Assembly: GCA_013289685.1 (NCBI GenBank)
Contig: JABCZL010000005.1
Span: 1 to 64,000 of the forward strand
Direction: 5' to 3'
Source of the DNA: Acidobacteriota bacterium
Lineage (GTDB): Bacteria > Acidobacteriota > Terriglobia > Terriglobales > Acidobacteriaceae
Length of the DNA stretch: 64,000 bases
Made by a program: the position numbers and the translations under genes. The notes beneath the pieces were generated by a model. It did no database searches, had not been told where the DNA came from, and saw nothing but the letters and a program-made list of their open reading frames with translations. Shown one piece after another: positions 16,862-25,550 of the stretch. The first letter of the stretch is position 1. Each line of letters starts with the position of its first letter.

Positions 16862-18537
16862 AAATGACGGCAACGATCCCGAGTATGACGAACCGCATGG
16901 CTCGCCGCATCTTGCTCGCGTTACTGGCGTTCAGTGTCCTGATCCCGTCCGCGTTTACTCAGCAGAAAGGCGGTCAGACCGACGACGACGTTGTGCTCAC
17001 CGCCATGCGCGCCGAATTGGACCGCTCCAAGGCGCAACTGAAAATGGAGAACGTGGGTGCGCCCTATTACGTCGAATATCGAATCTACGATCTCGACCAA
17101 TATTCGGCCGAGGCTTCATTCGGCGCTCTGCGCATCGACGTGCGCTCGCGCATGCGTATCGTGCGGGTCGTGGTGCGAATCGGTGATTGCAAACAGGACA
17201 GCTACTTCGGCCCCGGCCAGGGCACCATTGACTTCGTGCCGCTCGACAACGACATGCTGGCGCTTCGCCACCAGTTGTGGCTCGCGACCGACCGGGCTTA
17301 CAAGTCCGCCGCCGAAGCCCTGACGGCCAAGCAAGCGCAGCTGAAGCAACTCACTGTCGACCAGCCGGTGGACGACTTCGCCCACGCCGATCCGGTGCAG
17401 TCGATCGGGCCGCTGGCCACGCTCGAGTTCGATCCCGAGCCGTGGAAACGAATGATCCAGGATGCATCGGCGCTGTACAAAGGCGATCCTGAGATCGAGA
17501 CGTTTACCTCGAGCCTGAACTTCCATGCGCTGAACCGCTACTTTGTGAATTCCGAAGGCACCGCCGTGCGCAGCGGACAGACCTTTTTCCAGATGGGCGC
17601 TGCGGCCAGCACCCAGGCTGCCGACGGCATGAGCCTGGCTCGCGACTCCGAATTCACCGTGGCCAGCATGAAGGAACTTCCGTCCGCGGCGGAGTTTGTG
17701 GCAAGGGCGGCGAAGTTGGCGGGAAGTTTGAAGGAACTGCGCGCAGCGCCGGTCACGGAAGAAGAGTACCGCGGCCCCGTGCTGTTTTCCGCGGATGCCG
17801 CCAGCGCTGTATTTTCCAGCCTGGTCGGCGAAAATGTGCTGGGCAACAAGCCAGAACTGGGGAAAAACTCGCGCACTACCGGGGCCTTTGCCGCGAGCTA
17901 TAAGACGCGCGTGCTCCCCGAGTTTCTTTCGGTGGTCGATGATCCAACGATTTCTTCTTATGCCGGCCTGGCGGTGATCGGCCACTATGCGATTGACGAT
18001 GAGGGCGTCCCGGCGCAAAGAGTTTCCCTCGTCGAAAAGGGCACGCTGGTGAATTATGTCGTGGGCCGCGAACCGATTCGAGATTTCCCGGCGTCCAACG
18101 GCCACGGCCGGGCTCGCGTTCCCACCAATCCTGCAGGTCCCAGTCTGGGCAACTTGATCGTGACCTCCGCACAGCCTTTGTCCAAAGAAGATCTGAAAAA
18201 GAAACTGATCGACCTGTGCCAGCAGCGCGACCTGCCCTATTGCTTCTACGTGGAAACCTTTGGCCCGAGGCTTACTCCGCGGCTTCTGTACAAAGTCTGG
18301 ACCAAGGATGGACGCGAGGAACTGGTGCGGGGCGCGGCGTTTGGAGACCTGGATATTCGCGCTCTGCGCAGCGACCTGATCGCTGCTGGAAGCGACGCTT
18401 ACGTAGACAACATGCTGATGAATATCCCGCACAGCGTGGTGGCGCCGTCGATTTTGTTCGACGAACTGGAAGTGAAGCGCGCGAATCAGAATAAAGAAAA
18501 GTTGCCAGAGTATTCGGCGCCGGATGTGAGCAAGTAG
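16858..18537 (+). CDS. secreted TldE/PmbA-like partner lacking the zinc motif
   Basis: This 559-residue paralogue of the preceding protein shares VLPEFLSVVDDPT, FDDEG/IDDEGVPA, ASNGHGRA and the C-terminal DELEV segment. It too has an export signal (LLALLAFSVLIPSAFTQ). Where TldD has HExxxH, this protein reads SLVGENVLGN with no histidines, so it should be catalytically inactive. The arrangement mirrors the cytosolic TldD/TldE heterodimer, in which only TldD holds zinc. The ATG overlaps the upstream stop by 4 nt. Confidence 0.86.
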   Translation: MKMTATIPSMTNRMARRILLALLAFSVLIPSAFTQQKGGQTDDDVVLTAMRAELDRSKAQLKMENVGAPYYVEYRIYDLDQYSAEASFGALRIDVRSRMRIVRVVVRIGDCKQDSYFGPGQGTIDFVPLDNDMLALRHQLWLATDRAYKSAAEALTAKQAQLKQLTVDQPVDDFAHADPVQSIGPLATLEFDPEPWKRMIQDASALYKGDPEIETFTSSLNFHALNRYFVNSEGTAVRSGQTFFQMGAAASTQAADGMSLARDSEFTVASMKELPSAAEFVARAAKLAGSLKELRAAPVTEEEYRGPVLFSADAASAVFSSLVGENVLGNKPELGKNSRTTGAFAASYKTRVLPEFLSVVDDPTISSYAGLAVIGHYAIDDEGVPAQRVSLVEKGTLVNYVVGREPIRDFPASNGHGRARVPTNPAGPSLGNLIVTSAQPLSKEDLKKKLIDLCQQRDLPYCFYVETFGPRLTPRLLYKVWTKDGREELVRGAAFGDLDIRALRSDLIAAGSDAYVDNMLMNIPHSVVAPSILFDELEVKRANQNKEKLPEYSAPDVSK

Positions 18538-18542
18538 GACAA

Positions 18543-18679
18543 CGTGGAAGAGCGGCCTCTTTAGGACCGCGTATTGGAAGGGAATGGACGCGGGCTCGTC
18601 CGGGCAAAACCATCCACAGGGGCTGAAGCCCGCTCCGAACGAGAATCCTAACGCGGCGCTGAAGCGCCGCTCTTCCACG
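18543..18679. repeat. palindromic element with GTGGAAGAGCGGC arms
   Basis: The outer arms CGTGGAAGAGCGGC (18543-18556) and exact complement (18666-18679) enclose GGGGCTGAAGCCC and GGCGCTGAAGCGCC sub-palindromes. A half-length relative is at 26284-26343. It lies between convergent genes. Confidence 0.85.
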
Positions 18680-18701
18680 TCGCGCCTCTACATCGCTGCA
18701 T

Positions 18702-19220
18702 CTACGAGGCGGCGATCACGGCCACCATGGCCGCGGACGCGGCGTCTTCTTCGGCCTGCAGCACGCGATACCAGATAAACATGATCAGCAGGGATAGTCG
18801 GCTGTCCGGCACAGCCGCTCCGGTTAGCAGTTCCACGGTTTTCTCGCGCGTGTGGAGGCGCAACAATGCTTCGCCGCCCTCGGCGATCACGGTCCACAGG
18901 GGACGCCACCAACCGTGGCACTCCAGGCGGAACGTCTGGCCGTCGGCAAAGGTTAGCGTGCCACCGCTGCCCCATCCTGATGCGAGGGTTGCGATTGGCT
19001 GTTGAGAATCCGAATCGAGGATTTGAGCGCCGGAGCCGAGCCAACCGCCGCGGCGAAACGTCCAGCGGCCGTGTTGAGTTTCAGCGAGAAAGTTCGATGA
19101 CCAGAAGCTGGGGCGTTGCAGCGTGCCGACAACCTCGTGGTTTAGTTTGAGTTCGTAGTTTCGACAGGAGATTTTCGACCAAGTGAACCCGCTGGAAATC
19201 GCGGAAGAGATGGGAATCAT
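18702..19220 (-). CDS. conserved-looking hypothetical protein
   Basis: This 172-residue protein has an aromatic, Gly-rich beta-type middle (FWSSNFLAETQHGRWTFRRGGWLGSGAQI) that resembles scramblase- or LURP-like beta folds only superficially. A hydrophobic C-terminal segment (LSLLIMFIWYRVLQ) could be a membrane anchor. I do not recognise the family. The start is fixed by a consensus GGAGGTGTTT immediately before the ATG at 19220. It is convergent with the tldE-like gene across a repeat. Confidence 0.7.
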   Translation of the reverse strand: MIPISSAISSGFTWSKISCRNYELKLNHEVVGTLQRPSFWSSNFLAETQHGRWTFRRGGWLGSGAQILDSDSQQPIATLASGWGSGGTLTFADGQTFRLECHGWWRPLWTVIAEGGEALLRLHTREKTVELLTGAAVPDSRLSLLIMFIWYRVLQAEEDAASAAMVAVIAAS

Positions 19221-19668
19221 AAACACCTCCGAAAAGGCATTCGATCCAATTCCATGCTAGCAGGGGAGTGTTAATAACGTGTGAAAAGCGGCGTAGGCGC
19301 GAGATCCCTTCGGCTTCGCTCAGGGCAGGCTCTTCGCTCCGCCTGAAAAGCGGCTCCGCTCAGGATGACCCACCAAGATTGATGCCGACTCCCATCTCTC
19401 TTGCGCACAAGCTGACCATGCGGCCCTCGCAGGTTTGCAAGAACGGAAATTGGCTATCGGCGACATAACGGATATCGGACCACAGCGTCCACTGCATGGA
19501 TCCGTCGCGCTGCTACAATTCCGTGTTCACATCCGAAGTAACGCGCGAGCTGCGAACTTCAACGCCCACAATCGCGTACTGTCTAGTGGATAGGGCTTGG
19601 AGAGTGTCTCAGCGGTTGGTTCGGCCAGGCCAGAGTCTCAGGGTTAAGCAGATTTCCGGGGAGCGCAA
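19221..19668. other. 448-nt non-coding gap
   Basis: No gene is supported here. It contains a GTCATCCTGAGC-family remnant (about 19298-19371, including CGCTCAGGGCAGGCTC and CGCTCAGGATGAC) and the TGCTACAAT promoter-like motif at 19511-19519. About 150 nt of leader precedes the ECF sigma gene. Confidence 0.6.
19511..19519 (+). promoter_or_regulatory. possible promoter of the sigma-factor operon
   Basis: TGCTACAAT (extended -10) lies 150 nt before the sigma gene, with no convincing -35. An ECF-type autoregulated promoter may lie elsewhere in the leader. Confidence 0.3.
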
Positions 19669-20268
19669 GTGGAAGACGTCCAGGTGGTCGCGATGCTGGT
19701 GCGGCGTTGTATCGCCGGCGACTCCGCCGCCTGGGAGGAAATCGTGCAAACCTACAATCGGCGCATCTACAACATCTGCTACCGCTTCGCTGGATCGGGC
19801 GACGACGCCCAGGACCTCACCCAGGAGGTCTTCATCAAGATGTACCGGACGCTTCCCAGCTACGATCACACCAAGGGTGCATTCGTTACCTGGGTGACGA
19901 CCATCACCCGCAACCTGCTGGTCGACCATTTTCGCAAGTCCAAGCAGGACCGGATGACCGACTCCATGGACACGTCTGCGTCCGACCACGAGGACGCGCA
20001 GCCGCTCAGTGAGCAAATTCCTGACCAATCCGCTCCCCCGGACGCGCACGTACGCAGCCGGGAGGTCGGCGAGACCGTGCACGCGGCCCTGGCCAAACTC
20101 TCCCCCGAGCTTCGGGAAGCAGTGATTCTAAGGGACTTACAGGATATGGACTACCGTGAAATTGCCAGCGTTTTAAAGGTTCCGGAGGGTACCGTGAAAT
20201 CACGAATAAATAGAGGGCGGGCGGAACTTGCCAGGCTCCTACAACGTACCTATAGGCAGGTGATGTGA
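19669..20268 (+). CDS. ECF RNA polymerase sigma factor
   Basis: This 199-residue sigma-70 family protein has only regions 2 and 4. Region 2 shows YNICYRFAGSGDDAQDLTQEVFIKMYR and FVTWVTTITRNLLVDHFRK. Region 4 shows LSPELREAVILRDLQDMDYREIASVLKVPEGTVKSRINRGR. A Ser/Asp/Glu-rich linker (about residues 100-130) joins them. The start is GTG at 19669. The stop codon overlaps the start of the anti-sigma gene, so this is the head of a four-gene operon and is probably held inactive by that neighbour. Confidence 0.95.
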   Translation: MEDVQVVAMLVRRCIAGDSAAWEEIVQTYNRRIYNICYRFAGSGDDAQDLTQEVFIKMYRTLPSYDHTKGAFVTWVTTITRNLLVDHFRKSKQDRMTDSMDTSASDHEDAQPLSEQIPDQSAPPDAHVRSREVGETVHAALAKLSPELREAVILRDLQDMDYREIASVLKVPEGTVKSRINRGRAELARLLQRTYRQVM

Positions 20269-21089
20269 TGCCAGACCAAACCAGGAACGGAATGCAGTGC
20301 AACGAGTTCGAACTCGTGCTCACGGACGCCATTGACGGCGTACTGACCGGGACCGGACTCGACCGATTCCAGGCCCACGCGCGGGTATGCAAGGCGTGCG
20401 GTCCGCTGTTCGCCGAAGCAGAGGCGGGCCGCAACTGGCTGAAAGGTCTCACGGAGGTGGAGCCTCCAGCCAGCCTGGTCAACAACATTCTGGTATCCAC
20501 GACGGGCGTTGACACCCAACGCCTGCGAGTGACCGCACGAGCGCCCCAGCCGCGCATTTCGTGGTGGGAACACGTACAGGCCTCGCTGATCGAATCGCTA
20601 CTTGAACCGATCTGGGCGACGGTCCGCCAGCCGCGCTTTGCCATGTCGTTTGGCATGGCATTCTTCGCGCTGTCGGTGGGCCTGACGGTTGCCGGGGTAA
20701 AACCCAACGACCTGAAGCAGGTCAGCCTGCGGCCCTCTGCGATCCGGCACACGTACTACGCCACGCAAGCCCGCGTGGTGCACTACTACGAGAATGTCCG
20801 GATCGTTTACGAAGTCGAGTCGCGCGTGCGCGAAATCAAGCGCAACGTCGCGCCTGCCGAACCCAGCCGCAAAGAATCGCGGCCGGCCAAACCGAAAGAC
20901 GACAAGAACGACACAACACAACAGCCCGAGCAGAAGCAGGAGCGCAACTACAGCCAGACGGACAACCATCTGATTCTGGCCAGCGCTCCTGTGGGTCCAT
21001 CTCCGTCTGTCTTTGATTGGTCAAATGTTGATCCGTCAAATCCGGATCTGCCTGTAGTGTCGGTGACCACGTACAGGAGGTTCGTATGA
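20268..21089 (+). CDS. zinc-binding anti-sigma factor, membrane-anchored
   Basis: This encodes 273 residues. The N-terminal ZAS-type domain shows CNEFELVLTDAIDGVLTG and HARVCKAC, i.e. the His-x3-Cys-x2-Cys zinc site. A single membrane segment lies near residues 125-145 (FGMAFFALSVGLTVAGV). The extracytoplasmic part carries a basic/acidic region rich in Lys, Gln and Pro. Its ATG shares one base with the sigma stop (TGATG), and its own stop overlaps the next ATG. Known family logic: it sequesters the sigma factor until an envelope or redox signal. Confidence 0.88.
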   Translation: MPDQTRNGMQCNEFELVLTDAIDGVLTGTGLDRFQAHARVCKACGPLFAEAEAGRNWLKGLTEVEPPASLVNNILVSTTGVDTQRLRVTARAPQPRISWWEHVQASLIESLLEPIWATVRQPRFAMSFGMAFFALSVGLTVAGVKPNDLKQVSLRPSAIRHTYYATQARVVHYYENVRIVYEVESRVREIKRNVAPAEPSRKESRPAKPKDDKNDTTQQPEQKQERNYSQTDNHLILASAPVGPSPSVFDWSNVDPSNPDLPVVSVTTYRRFV

Positions 21090-22105
21090 ACTGCGCCACA
21101 CACAGCGATACGGCTGCGGTGGCTTTCTGCCGCACTTGCGGCAAGCCACTTTGTAACAACTGCACCCGCGACGTGCGCGGGGTGATCTACTGCGAGGCCT
21201 GCCTGGCCGCGCGTCTTGATGGGACCGCACCCGCGCCGGGATTCGTGCCGCCGCAGGTTCCACCACAAAATCCGCCACAAACCGGATATCAGCAATTCAT
21301 GGATCAGAGCCTCGGGGTGAAGGTTCCACCGGGCCCGACGTCCGGGCCGAATCCGGCGGTGGCCGGAATGCTCGCCGGATTCTTTCCCATTGGCGTAGGA
21401 GCGGTGTATGCCGGCCAATACGCCAAGGGATTGTCGCACCTGGTGATCATGGTGCTCCTGATTCTCGGCGTCAGTTCCAATCTTCCCTGGCCCATGATCA
21501 CTGCCCTGGGGATCGCAATCGGTTTTTTCTACGTCTACCAGATCATCGACTCAATTCGCACCGCGAAAGCGATCCAGATGGGAGAGCCAGCCCCCGATCC
21601 TTTCGGATTGGCACAAGCGTTCGGCGCCGGCGAGAGATTTGAGGGCACCAAGGTTCCCGCCGGAGCTGCCGTTCTCATTGGCTTGGGCGTGCTCTTCCTG
21701 TTGCACACCGCAGGGATCCTTGAGTTCGGACTGGATCGTTTCTGGCCGCTCATCCTGATCTTTCTGGGCGTCTGGCTATTCGCCAAGCAATGGGGTCTGA
21801 TCGGCGGCCGAGTCGGCTGCCAGTGTGAACATTGCCGCACCCGCAAGCTCATGGGTCCGGCAGTGTTGGTGACTATCGGAATGATCTTTCTGCTCAACGA
21901 GACATCGTCCGTGAGCTGGGAGAAGACCTGGCCGGCCATCCTGCTGGTGATCGGAGTGGTCAAGTTGATGCAGAGTAACGCTTCGTTAGACGGACACAAC
22001 CGTCCCTTGCCTCCGGGATTGTCGGGCTTTCCACCCAACACTCCGCCACCTCCGCCGGTGCAGAGCACGGAGCCACCCTCTTCGGGCGAGGTGAAAAATG
22101 TCTAG
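21086..22105 (+). CDS. B-box zinc finger and LiaI-like multi-pass membrane protein
   Basis: This encodes 339 residues. Residues ~3-40 form a B-box-like zinc finger (CATHSDTAAVAFCRTCGKPLC, then CTRDVRG..CEAC). A Pro-rich linker is followed by a TM2-like double span (GMLAGFFPIGVGAVYAGQY). Two DUF5668/LiaI-type hairpin units come next (FWPLILIFLGVWLFAKQWG and TWPAILLVIGVVKLM). The Pro-rich tail (NTPPPPPVQS) is cytosolic. It overlaps the anti-sigma gene by 4 nt and the next gene by 8 nt. It may be a sensor or scaffold in the same module. Confidence 0.85.
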   Translation: MNCATHSDTAAVAFCRTCGKPLCNNCTRDVRGVIYCEACLAARLDGTAPAPGFVPPQVPPQNPPQTGYQQFMDQSLGVKVPPGPTSGPNPAVAGMLAGFFPIGVGAVYAGQYAKGLSHLVIMVLLILGVSSNLPWPMITALGIAIGFFYVYQIIDSIRTAKAIQMGEPAPDPFGLAQAFGAGERFEGTKVPAGAAVLIGLGVLFLLHTAGILEFGLDRFWPLILIFLGVWLFAKQWGLIGGRVGCQCEHCRTRKLMGPAVLVTIGMIFLLNETSSVSWEKTWPAILLVIGVVKLMQSNASLDGHNRPLPPGLSGFPPNTPPPPPVQSTEPPSSGEVKNV

Positions 22106-23639
22106 CCAATTTCCGCCGAACCCACTCCCACCGAACTCGGGCCTACCGAACCCGGGCACGAGTCCAGCATTTTCGCCGCTGCCTCCTCTGCCGCCGCACC
22201 GGCGCCGCTCGCTGGCGGGGCCTTTCGTTCTGATCGTGCTGGGCATCGTATTCCTGCTAGGCACAATGCACGTGCTTTCGATCAGCCGGTTGGCACACTT
22301 GTTCGCCAACTACTGGCCGGTGCTCCTGATTCTGTGGGGCGTCATCAAGTTGCTCGAGCACCAGCGCGCACAGCGGGAAGGTATTCGTTCCTCGGGGATC
22401 GGCGCCGGGGGAGTTTTCCTGGTGATCATGATCGTAGTTTGCGGTCTGGTTGCGACCCAACTGGAACGGGTCAACTGGTCCGGTCTGCATGACAACTTCA
22501 ATATCGACGACAGCGATTTCAACAGCATCTTCGGCCAGAAGTACAACTTTAACGATCATCTCGAGCAGGACTTCCCCGCGGGAGCCAGCCTGAAGGTGAT
22601 CAACTACCGTGGCGCGGTCAGCGCTCACGCCTCCGATGACAACAAGATCACCGTCGTCGTCCGCAAGCGCGTAAACGCCGACAGCCAGGAGGACGCCGAC
22701 AAGTACGATCGCGAATCCAAGCCCACGATCACAACGATTGGCGGACTGGTAACACTCAACGCAGCGGTCGAGGTCGCGGGCGATGATCGAGTGGAAAGCG
22801 ACCTCGACATTTCGGTGCCGCGCAAAGTGCAGGTCTCGATCGCAGCTCGCCGCGGTGATGTCAATGTGGTCGGCCGCGATGGCAATATCGATATCAACGC
22901 TCAACATTCCGACACGACCGTCGAAGACGTGAACGGCAACGTCAAAGTCAGTCAGGAAAAAGGCTCGGTGAAAGTCGAGCAGATCGTGGGGGACGTGCAC
23001 GTCGAAGGCCGGGTTAATGAAGTCTCGGTGGCCGATGTAAAGGGCGCGGTGCAACTGGACGGCGAATTTCAGGAAAGCGTGAAGCTCGCTCGGATTGCGA
23101 AGACGGTGACCTTCAAGTCATCGCGCACCGACATGGAGTTTTCGCACATCGAGGGCTCGCTTGACCTCGATTCCGACGAACTGCACGCGGAACAAATCAC
23201 TGGGCCTCTGCACCTCACCACGCGGTCGAAGAACATTCGGCTCGACGAAGTTTCGGGCGATGTTCGTCTGCAGGATGATAACGGGGCCGTGGAAGTCGGG
23301 ATGCGCACGCTGGGCAACATCCAGATCGACAACCGCAATGGCGATGTTCAGTTGAGCCTGCCCGACAAGGCTGGGTTCCGGCTGGACGCGCACACCCGCG
23401 ACGGCGAGATTCAGTCGGAGTTCGCGGAATTGAAAGTGAACAACGACGAGCACGAAGGCAAGGCCAGCGGCAGCGTGGGCAATGCTTTGTCCCACATCGT
23501 GCTCAACAACGAGCACGACGGCATCGAGATTCGCAAAGCAAGCTCGCAGCCGCCAAAACCGCCAGAGCCTCCGAATCCGGGCAAGTCAGGCAAGGCGCTG
23601 CCCGCTCCCAAAGTGAAAGTCGAACCGACTGAGAACTGA
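22098..23639 (+). CDS. DUF5668 plus DUF4097 adhesin-like membrane protein
   Basis: This encodes 513 residues. A Pro-rich N-terminus precedes membrane segments at ~42-62 and ~70-88 (YWPVLLILWGVIKLLEHQR, a LiaF/DUF5668 signature) and ~104-122. From residue ~155 onward a repetitive beta-solenoid of DUF4097 type runs to ~470, with rungs such as GDVNVVGRDGNIDINAQHSDTTVEDVNGNVKV. The C-terminus is Pro-rich. It is the last gene of the sigma operon, overlapping its neighbour by 8 nt. LiaF-type proteins in Firmicutes report envelope damage; a similar role here is inference. Confidence 0.87.
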   Translation: MSSQFPPNPLPPNSGLPNPGTSPAFSPLPPLPPHRRRSLAGPFVLIVLGIVFLLGTMHVLSISRLAHLFANYWPVLLILWGVIKLLEHQRAQREGIRSSGIGAGGVFLVIMIVVCGLVATQLERVNWSGLHDNFNIDDSDFNSIFGQKYNFNDHLEQDFPAGASLKVINYRGAVSAHASDDNKITVVVRKRVNADSQEDADKYDRESKPTITTIGGLVTLNAAVEVAGDDRVESDLDISVPRKVQVSIAARRGDVNVVGRDGNIDINAQHSDTTVEDVNGNVKVSQEKGSVKVEQIVGDVHVEGRVNEVSVADVKGAVQLDGEFQESVKLARIAKTVTFKSSRTDMEFSHIEGSLDLDSDELHAEQITGPLHLTTRSKNIRLDEVSGDVRLQDDNGAVEVGMRTLGNIQIDNRNGDVQLSLPDKAGFRLDAHTRDGEIQSEFAELKVNNDEHEGKASGSVGNALSHIVLNNEHDGIEIRKASSQPPKPPEPPNPGKSGKALPAPKVKVEPTEN

Positions 23640-23658
23640 AACGCTCGCGCCGAAAAAT

Positions 23659-23727
23659 GTGGGGACAGCCGCCCTTCGACGGGCTCTGTCGAAAGTCCCC
23701 ACTTCTCGCGCAAAGGACGCGCGAGAA
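23659..23727. repeat. double hairpin element between convergent genes
   Basis: The first hairpin has arms GTGGGGAC (23659-23666) and GTCCCCAC (23695-23702) and contains CCCTTCGACGGGCTC. The second has TTCTCGCGC (23703-23711) with its complement at 23719-23727. It separates the sigma operon from cmk and could act as a bidirectional transcription barrier, but there is no T-run. Confidence 0.75.
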
Positions 23728-23751
23728 ATGGGGCACCCGGATTTGTGGCGC

Positions 23752-24453
23752 CTACTTCTGCTTCTGGCCAACCAGTTCTTCCACGCGCTCCAGCACCTCA
23801 TCCTCACTTAATAAAGAAGAGTTGATCACCACCGCGTCCGCGGCGGCCACCAGCGGGGAGGCTGCCCGGGTGCGATCGCGGCGATCGCGTTCGCGCAGTT
23901 CTGCAGCGACGCTCGCGGCCACGTCGCCCTTGATTTTCTGCTGCGCCATGCGGCGCTGCTCGCGGACGACGGGATCGGCATCGAGGAAGATCTTCAAATC
24001 GGCGTTGGGAAAGACTTGCGTCCCGATGTCACGCCCCTCCATCACCACGCCGCCTCCCGCGCCCATTTCCCGCTGACGGGCCACCATCCACTCCCTGACT
24101 TTGGGATGCACCGACACGCGCGAGGCTGCCTCCGATACGTCGCGCTCGCGAATGCGGGCCGACACATCGCGGCCGTCGAGCAGGGTGCGGTTTCCGCCGA
24201 TCGTCGGCTCCAACTGGATGTGCAGATTCTGGGCCAGCTCGACCAGAGCGGCCTCGTCGTCGAATGAAGCGTCGCGTTCAATGGCTTTGAGCGCCAGGGC
24301 CCGATACATCGCCCCGCTCTCCAGGTTCACGTAGCCCAGCTTCCGCGCCAGGCGCGAGGCGATGGTGCTCTTGCCGGCTCCCGCCGGGCCGTCAACAGCA
24401 ATGATCAGTTTGCGGGAAGGTTGTTCGTCGCTTGAATGGTCGTTCATCATCAT
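23752..24453 (-). CDS. cmk: cytidylate kinase
   Basis: This phosphorylates CMP/dCMP. The P-loop GPAGAGKSTIASRLARKLG sits at about residues 22-40. YVNLESGAMYRA, GGGVVMEGRDIGTQVFPNADLKIFLDA and RMAQQKIKGD are family signatures of the 230-residue bacterial enzyme. Three consecutive ATG codons at 24453, 24450 and 24447 make the exact start uncertain by two residues. It is the downstream gene of a minus-strand run that begins with mutL. Confidence 0.96.
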   Translation of the reverse strand: MMMNDHSSDEQPSRKLIIAVDGPAGAGKSTIASRLARKLGYVNLESGAMYRALALKAIERDASFDDEAALVELAQNLHIQLEPTIGGNRTLLDGRDVSARIRERDVSEAASRVSVHPKVREWMVARQREMGAGGGVVMEGRDIGTQVFPNADLKIFLDADPVVREQRRMAQQKIKGDVAASVAAELRERDRRDRTRAASPLVAAADAVVINSSLLSEDEVLERVEELVGQKQK

Positions 24454-24560
24454 CGTTCATCGTGGAAGTTGAAATTGTACACGGCGGCTGCGTGGATAAG
24501 ACCGCAGCGGGGCTCCCCTCCGCAAGCCGAATCTGAGAGCTGGTTCCACACGATTCAGAA

Positions 24561-25544
24561 TCACGGGAACTCCGCCGTCCGTACCTGTTCCGGACTCCAT
24601 CCCAACTCGCGCAGCTTTCGAATGCTCAATGAATCGTGCCTTTTGGCCAGCCGCATTCCGGTTTCGTCGCGAACGAGATCACAATGAAAATAATCCGGCG
24701 CTGCCAGTTCGAGCGCGCGAAATAAAAGAAGCTGTCGGGCGGTCGACTTCAGCAAGTCGGCTCCGCGCACTACCTCGGTGATCCTCATGGCGGCATCGTC
24801 GACCACGACTGCCAGCTGGTAAGCGGGAACATCATCGCGCCGCCACACAATAAAGTCTCCGAAATCCTGACCTGCGATCATGTGCTGCGGGCCTCGATGC
24901 AAATCGGTGAAGCGGATCTCTTCCCCGTCGGGTACCTGAAACCGCCAATTTACGCCGGCGGGATCGAGGGTTCCGCTCGGCTTCGCCGTCGCGGGACAGC
25001 CGAGAGCCTGCCCTGAGCCTGTCGAAGGGCGGCTGTCGCCACATGTTTCGCGTGGGGCCGGGACTTTGACCCGGCCGGGCAGAGCTAGGCTCTGCTGCTG
25101 CTCTCCTTGCGGCCGGCATTTCCCCGGATACACGGGCTCATCATCCAAATCGTTCGGCGCGCCCGCAGCCTGGGCCACATCCTTCCGCGAGCAAGTACAC
25201 GGATAAATCATTCCGCGATCGCGCAGCGTTCTCCATGCCAGCAGATAATGTGCGCGGCGTTCGCTCTGCGCATACGGACCTACGGGTCCGCCGCAGTCTA
25301 GCCCCTCGACCCACTCGATGCCTAGCCAGCGCAGCTCCTCGATCATCGCCTGCACGAACTCTGGACGGCAACGCTGCGAGTCCAAGTCTTCGTTGCGGAA
25401 AATCAACTGGCCGTGATGCTTGGCCGCGCGTTGCGCGGCGGTCCAAAACGTGCGTGCATGGCCGAGGTGCAGCAGTCCGGTCGGCGAGGGCGCGAGCCTG
25501 CCGCGGTAAACGTGGGGAGAACCGGTGAGTGAGGGTAATGTCAC
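24561..25544 (-). CDS. gluQ: glutamyl-Q tRNA(Asp) synthetase
   Basis: GluQRS attaches glutamate to queuosine-34 of tRNA-Asp. It is a shortened class I GluRS. HLGHA (26-30) is the HIGH motif, the zinc site is CTCSRKD (Cys116, Cys118) with YPGKC (Cys143), and KRHDSLSIR replaces KMSKS. There is no anticodon-binding domain. Residues ~154-193 are not conserved family sequence but the translation of a palindromic repeat inserted in frame. Six nt separate it from the PhyH gene upstream. Queuosine genes queD/E/C lie elsewhere in the window. Confidence 0.94.
   Translation of the reverse strand: MTLPSLTGSPHVYRGRLAPSPTGLLHLGHARTFWTAAQRAAKHHGQLIFRNEDLDSQRCRPEFVQAMIEELRWLGIEWVEGLDCGGPVGPYAQSERRAHYLLAWRTLRDRGMIYPCTCSRKDVAQAAGAPNDLDDEPVYPGKCRPQGEQQQSLALPGRVKVPAPRETCGDSRPSTGSGQALGCPATAKPSGTLDPAGVNWRFQVPDGEEIRFTDLHRGPQHMIAGQDFGDFIVWRRDDVPAYQLAVVVDDAAMRITEVVRGADLLKSTARQLLLFRALELAAPDYFHCDLVRDETGMRLAKRHDSLSIRKLRELGWSPEQVRTAEFP
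24970..25085. repeat. palindromic element inserted in frame in gluQ
   Basis: CGGGACAGCCGAGAGCCTGC, CCTGAGCCTGTCGAAGGGCGG and GTCGCCACATG are phrases shared with intergenic elements (7110, 11805, 23675, 45520). CCGGGACTTTGACCCGG forms a terminal hairpin. The CDS stays open across it, adding about 40 residues between the zinc site and the NWRFQVPDG segment. Confidence 0.8.
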
Positions 25545-25550
25545 GGCACT

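Noticed and set aside
15062-16873. 603-codon minus-strand open frame opposite the first TldD-like gene
   Set aside because: It is an antisense shadow: the plus strand encodes a protein with signal peptide and zinc motif. The minus reading is His/Arg/Leu-rich without any family pattern. High GC keeps such frames open.
19221-19668. Possible tRNA or small RNA gene in the 448-nt gap
   Set aside because: No cloverleaf, T-arm GTTCRA or CCA-type end is seen; the gap holds repeat remnants and a promoter-like motif.
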